NCBI RefSeq assembly: GCF_002855555.1
Contig: NZ_PKRT01000001.1
Coordinates: forward strand, 992,001-1,056,000
Source of the DNA: Novosphingobium sp. TH158
GTDB lineage: Bacteria > Pseudomonadota > Alphaproteobacteria > Sphingomonadales > Sphingomonadaceae
Reading direction: 5' to 3'
Length of the DNA stretch: 64,000 bases
The notes under the pieces are model-generated. The model saw only the letters and a list, made by a program, of their open reading frames with translations, was not told where the DNA came from and ran no database searches. Made by a program: the position numbers and the translations under genes. Each line of letters opens with the position of its first letter. Positions within the stretch are counted from its first letter, which is position 1. This document shows positions 59,939-64,000 of this stretch, in pieces.

Positions 59939-61366
59939 ATGCAGCGCATCCTCCTGACCCTCGCCATCGCGGCAATCCCACTCCCCGCCCTTGCCCAGCC
60001 CGGCCCGCAAGCGATGGTCGAGCAGGTGCTGGCCGAAGCCGGCCCCGGCACGCGCTGGGGCATGGTGGTGGTGGACGAGCAGGGACGCGAAGTGGTGGCG
60101 ATCGCGCCAGAGGGCCGCTTCATCCCGGCATCGAACACCAAGCTGTTCACCACGGCGGCGGCGTTCTGGAAGCTGCCCGCGCTCGACCAGCCCGACCAGC
60201 CTGGCGGCGCAAGCGTGTGGCTCGTCCCGGGCAAGGGCAAGGTGCCGTCGGTCGAACTCGTCGGGCGCGGCGATGCGCGCCTCTCCTCGGCGGACGACTG
60301 CAAGGCCGCCTGCCTGTCGCAGCTGGCAGACGCCATCGCCGCGAAGACCCGCAAGGTGCACGACATCACCGGCGACGACACCCGCCTCGTCGACCAGCGC
60401 TGGAGCCCGGGGATGAGCTGGAACAACATCCCGACCCGTTCGGGAACCGCCACTTCGGCCCTGACGCTCGACGATAACGAGGCGAAGGTCGTCGTGACCC
60501 CCGGCGCGGAGGGTGCCCCGCCGACCGTCGCCCTGCCCGCCTACCTCACGCCGGACATCCGCGCCCGCACCGTTGCGTCCGGGCCGTCCGCGCTTTCGGT
60601 CGACCGCCTGCCCGGCAGTCGGCGAGTGCAGGTCTGGGGCACCATCGCCGCCGGCGCGCCCAGGGTGGTGACGCTCGGCATCGACGATCCGGCGGACTAT
60701 GCCGCCTGGAAGCTGGGCGAAATGCTCAAGGCTCGCGGTGTGAAAGTAACGGGAACGACCCGCGCCCGCCACCGCATCGATCCGCAGGCAATGGCCATCG
60801 AAGACCGGCCGCCGCCGCTGGCAACGGTGCTGCCGCCGCCGCTCTTCGAAGACCTCACCCGCATCAACAAGGAAAGCCAGAACCTGCATACCGAACTGTT
60901 GCTGCGTCGCGTCGGCATGGCAGTCAGCGGGTTGCCGCAGGACGCCTCGGTCGAAGGCGGGCAGAAGGTAGTCAGCGCCATGCTGAAGGAAGCGGGCCTC
61001 AAGCCGCACCAGTTCACCTTCGCCGATGGCTCGGGCATGTCCACCTACAACCGTGTGGCACCGCGCGGCGTGGTCGGCTTCCTGCGCTGGACCCAGTCGC
61101 AGCCTTGGGGCGCGCAGTTCCGCCAGACCTTGCCGATCGGCGGCACCGATGGAACCCTGGTCGCCCGCTTCAAGGCAACGCTGCTGGAGGGCCGCATCTT
61201 CGCCAAGACCGGCACGCTCAACGCCACCAACGCCCTTGCCGGGTTCCTCACGACGAAAAGCGGGAAGACCTATACCTTCGCTGCCTATGCCAACGACGTT
61301 CCCGAAGGCGTGATGGCCACCCGCACCATGGACAAGGCGCTGATCCTGCTGGCGGAGACACAATAG
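59939..61366 (+). CDS. dacB: D-alanyl-D-alanine carboxypeptidase/endopeptidase (PBP4, S13 family)
   Basis: 475 residues from MQRILLTLAIAAIPLPAL, a signal peptide cleaved at ALAQ; upstream in-frame starts (59915, 59927) lack a site. Penicillin-binding motifs are all present: SxxK in 'IPASNTKLFTTAAAF', SxN-type 'FADGSGMSTYNRV' and KTG in 'GRIFAKTGTLNATNALAG'. It trims or cuts cross-links in peptidoglycan in the periplasm. A 33-bp gap separates it from the Nudix gene. Confidence 0.93.
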   Translation: MQRILLTLAIAAIPLPALAQPGPQAMVEQVLAEAGPGTRWGMVVVDEQGREVVAIAPEGRFIPASNTKLFTTAAAFWKLPALDQPDQPGGASVWLVPGKGKVPSVELVGRGDARLSSADDCKAACLSQLADAIAAKTRKVHDITGDDTRLVDQRWSPGMSWNNIPTRSGTATSALTLDDNEAKVVVTPGAEGAPPTVALPAYLTPDIRARTVASGPSALSVDRLPGSRRVQVWGTIAAGAPRVVTLGIDDPADYAAWKLGEMLKARGVKVTGTTRARHRIDPQAMAIEDRPPPLATVLPPPLFEDLTRINKESQNLHTELLLRRVGMAVSGLPQDASVEGGQKVVSAMLKEAGLKPHQFTFADGSGMSTYNRVAPRGVVGFLRWTQSQPWGAQFRQTLPIGGTDGTLVARFKATLLEGRIFAKTGTLNATNALAGFLTTKSGKTYTFAAYANDVPEGVMATRTMDKALILLAETQ

Positions 61367-61542
61367 CCGCATTTACGGGTCGTTTAACGAGGTCGGGGAA
61401 TTGTTGCGGATTGGCCACGCTTCGCGGCAGCATGAAGCCGGGACGCTGAATTCAAGCCGAAATCCTTGCCTGCGCAAGCTTTCCGTTCTTTATTGCCGCC
61501 ATGCCCGTCGGGAAGGGCTTTTGATTCCTACAGGGGGACTAC

Positions 61543-64000
61543 ATGCGCAAGAATCCGCTCGCCGTGGCGCTCGTCACTGGCACTGCCCTTTTCACCATCG
61601 CCGGCCTGCCAACCGCAGCCCTTGCCCAGTCGGGAAGCTCTGCCGAGTCCGCCGATGAAGGGGAAAGCAAGGCGATCATCGTAACCGGATCGCGCATCAA
61701 GCAGGACCCGGCGAAAAGCGCGCTGCCGCTGGAAATCGTCACGCCGGACGATCTCAGCCGCGAAAGCATCAGCAGCCCGGAACAGTTCATTTCCTACCTT
61801 GCCGCCAACGGCAACGGAGCGGACAACCTTGCTTCGAACTCCGACGTCGTCACCGGCGCCGCACGCGGCACCAATGGCCTTTCATCGGCCAATCTGCGCG
61901 GACAGGGCGCATCATCGACGCTCGTCCTGCTCAATGGTCGCCGCGTTGCCGCGCACGGTCTTTCGGGTTCGGCGGTTGACGTAAACCAGATCCCCTTCGC
62001 CGCTATCGAGCGTATCGAAGTGCTGAAGGACGGCGCCTCGGCCATCTACGGCACCGATGCCATCGGCGGCGTGATCAACTACATCACCAAGAAGAACTTC
62101 ACCGGTGTGAGCGCCTCCGGTTTTGTCGACATCACCGAAGCCGGCGATGCCCCGATCTATCGTCTTTCGGGCACGGTCGGATATGGCAAGCTCGACGAGC
62201 AGGGCTTCAACATCATGGGGGCCGTCAGCAAGAGCTGGAACGGCGCGCTGTTCGGCAAGGACCGCGACTTCGTGAATGGCAACCAGCCCACTCGCGGCCT
62301 GTCGATCGACACGCGCGGCGCTCCGATTGCCACCGTGTTCCCGATCAACCCGACTGCGGCGGGGATCGGCATCACCCAGGGCGGAACCTTGTTTGGTTCG
62401 GCCAGCCAGTGCACCACTGGCACGGCACCAAACTGCACCGTCTTCAACCCCGCCTTCTTGGGTAATGCCCCGGGCTTCGTCATCCCCGGCACCACGACGG
62501 CGGCCACGGGCGGCGTGAACATCCTTGACCTGCCCGGCGCTGCCGGTTGCGGTTCGATGGACGGTGGCATGCCCTACGATCAGGTGCTGTGGAACACGCC
62601 GGGAGCCGCGCTGGCCTGCGCGTGGGACACGGGTCGCGCCGCTACGCTGCAGCAGCCCATCGACACGCTGACCTGGTATGGCCGTGCGACTGCACGCCTT
62701 GGCGAACATGAACTCTATGCCGAGGTAACGGGATCGAAGGCCCATTCGAGCAAGATCTTCTCAAACAACCAGTACAGTTCCAACAACACTTCGATGCCGA
62801 TTGCCTATCCGCTCAATTCGTTGACGGCATCGACCTACAATTCCGTCTACAACCAGCTCGTCGCCGTGCTTCCCGGCATTGCCGTCAATTACGGCAAGCC
62901 GATCATGTTCCGCTGGCGCTGCGACGCTTGCGGACCGCGCCAGTACGAAACCGACACCAAGACCTTCCGCGCCGCCATGGGCATCGAAGGCCCGATTGCG
63001 GACAAGTGGGAATACCGTGTCGGCGGCTCCTATGCGACCAGCCAGGCGACTTCGGTCCTCGGCTCAGGCTATCATTACCGCGGCGTCTTCGCGAGCAATG
63101 CGGCTGCTGTCGCATCGGGCACGGGTGCGACACTCGCCGGCCAGGTCGATACACGCGCACCGACCGCGCCGGGCGCATCGGCCCCCGGCATTGTCGGCCT
63201 GTTCAACAGCGGCATCCTGAATCCCTTCTCGATCATCCAGACCCCGCAGGCCATGGCCGCTCTCGACGCAGTCTCGGCAAAGGGCACCAAGCTGTATGGC
63301 GGCAAGTACGAAATCTGGCAGGCCGACGCCTCGGTGTCGGGCGACCTGTTCGAACTGCCGGGCGGCACGGTCAAGATCGCCGTGGGTGTCGACTACCGTC
63401 GCGAAAGCTACAAGTTCGATGGCTCTGCCGCCGGTGCGCTGAGCTCGCCGGACATCTTCAACGTGGCCTTCGACAACGTGAACCAGCTCAGCAAGGTCAC
63501 GCGTGAGGTCAAGGCGGCCTATGCCGAAGTGCTGGTGCCCGTCATCGACACGTTCGAACTGACCGGCGCGATCCGCATCGACGATTACAGTGGCTTCGGA
63601 TCGACGGTGAACCCCAAGTTCACTGCCAAGTTCCAGCCGTTCGACTGGATCATGGCCCGCGCCTCCTATGGCACCGGCTTCCGCGTGCCGACCTTCAACC
63701 AGATCTTCAACGGCGTTACCCGCTCGCCCAACCCGGGCAGCTCGCTGACCGATCCCACCACCTGCCCCGCAGGCGGTACGGTCAACGTGACACCGGGCTG
63801 TGCCGCGATCACGCCGGAATCGGACAGCGGCGGCAACCTGAACCTCGGGCCGGAAACGTCCGAGCAGTACAGCGCCGGCATCGTGCTTCGCCCGACTTCG
63901 CGGATCACGCTTTCGGCAGACTACTGGAACATCGCCGTGGACAACGTGATCGGTTCGATCACCATTCCGCAGCTGTTTGCCAACATCGCCTCGTTCCCGG
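61543..64000 (+). CDS. TonB-dependent receptor (3' truncated by window)
   Basis: Open frame from the ATG at 61543 (GGGGG upstream) to the window end, over 819 residues so far. Signal peptide 'MRKNPLAVALVTGTALF' to TAALAQ; TonB box region 'SKAIIVTGSRIKQDP'; plug domain with 'LSSANLRGQGASSTLVLLNG', 'INQIPFAAIERIEVLKDGAS' (read as VNQIPFAAIERIEVL) and 'AIYGTDAIGGVINYI'. The barrel follows. Long extracellular loops contain Cys pairs (SQCTTGTAPNC; WRCDACG). This type imports siderophores, sugars or other large ligands; substrate unknown. Typical of sphingomonads, which carry dozens. Confidence 0.95.
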   Translation, partial: MRKNPLAVALVTGTALFTIAGLPTAALAQSGSSAESADEGESKAIIVTGSRIKQDPAKSALPLEIVTPDDLSRESISSPEQFISYLAANGNGADNLASNSDVVTGAARGTNGLSSANLRGQGASSTLVLLNGRRVAAHGLSGSAVDVNQIPFAAIERIEVLKDGASAIYGTDAIGGVINYITKKNFTGVSASGFVDITEAGDAPIYRLSGTVGYGKLDEQGFNIMGAVSKSWNGALFGKDRDFVNGNQPTRGLSIDTRGAPIATVFPINPTAAGIGITQGGTLFGSASQCTTGTAPNCTVFNPAFLGNAPGFVIPGTTTAATGGVNILDLPGAAGCGSMDGGMPYDQVLWNTPGAALACAWDTGRAATLQQPIDTLTWYGRATARLGEHELYAEVTGSKAHSSKIFSNNQYSSNNTSMPIAYPLNSLTASTYNSVYNQLVAVLPGIAVNYGKPIMFRWRCDACGPRQYETDTKTFRAAMGIEGPIADKWEYRVGGSYATSQATSVLGSGYHYRGVFASNAAAVASGTGATLAGQVDTRAPTAPGASAPGIVGLFNSGILNPFSIIQTPQAMAALDAVSAKGTKLYGGKYEIWQADASVSGDLFELPGGTVKIAVGVDYRRESYKFDGSAAGALSSPDIFNVAFDNVNQLSKVTREVKAAYAEVLVPVIDTFELTGAIRIDDYSGFGSTVNPKFTAKFQPFDWIMARASYGTGFRVPTFNQIFNGVTRSPNPGSSLTDPTTCPAGGTVNVTPGCAAITPESDSGGNLNLGPETSEQYSAGIVLRPTSRITLSADYWNIAVDNVIGSITIPQLFANIASFP

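Overview
The window is GC-rich chromosomal DNA from an alphaproteobacterium, most likely a sphingomonad (Novosphingobium/Sphingobium type). The support is a gcrA cell-cycle regulator gene, an ATP-synthase zeta-type inhibitor (DUF1476), a large TonB-dependent receptor, many acyl-CoA and SDR catabolic genes, and an alphaproteobacterial nusA-infB / truB-rpsO-pnp supercluster. Genus is an inference from gene content.

Layout. (1) 1-12.5 kb is accessory catabolism: two enoyl-CoA hydratase-family proteins, two AraC regulators, and a tightly overlapping minus-strand operon (esterase, APH-type kinase, acyl-CoA dehydrogenase, SDR, MDR reductase). These are followed by a MarR regulator with a palindromic operator, a Tat-exported TIM-barrel protein and an acetolactate-synthase-like TPP enzyme. 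(2) 12.7-14.4 kb is a small electron-transfer cluster: cytochrome c', cytochrome b561 and a class I cytochrome c. (3) About 14.7-27.4 kb looks like a genomic island. It holds a sulfotransferase, a methyltransferase, a 2093-residue glycine-rich autotransporter with 65-residue tandem repeats, a membrane gene cut close to its start by an IS3-family remnant, gene debris and several hypothetical genes. It ends at the 3' end of an intact tRNA-Ser(CGA); a degenerate copy of that 3' end lies near 14.67 kb in the same orientation.

(4) 27.6-34.5 kb is mixed core: hspQ, a frameshifted exported protein, an ABC-2 permease, gcrA, three Tad-type genes (VWA protein and two TadE-like pseudopilins) and a GGEEF diguanylate cyclase. 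(5) 34.5-47.5 kb is the translation/RNA supercluster on the minus strand: rimP-nusA-ylxR-infB-(small ORF)-DUF1697-rbfA-hydrolase, then tdk-M50 protease-truB-rpsO-pnp, with a yceI gene lying between the two halves. (6) 47.7-53.9 kb holds a polysaccharide deacetylase and an extended phage-shock region. There, pspF is divergent from a textbook sigma-54 promoter that drives a hidden 55-aa ORF and pspA-pspB-pspC, followed by an array of small proteins (one TM segment plus a coiled coil) that share a PspB-like C-terminal motif. This array is the best candidate for a little-described system.

(7) 53.9-64 kb is housekeeping: sufE, a YbaN-family gene, leuC, a small membrane ORF, leuD, the DUF1476 inhibitor, bolA, grxD, a Nudix hydrolase, a PBP4-type carboxypeptidase and the 5' part of a TonB-dependent receptor that runs off the window.

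No CRISPR array, rRNA, integrase or replication origin was seen. All family calls come from reading the translated sequence, without database searches.
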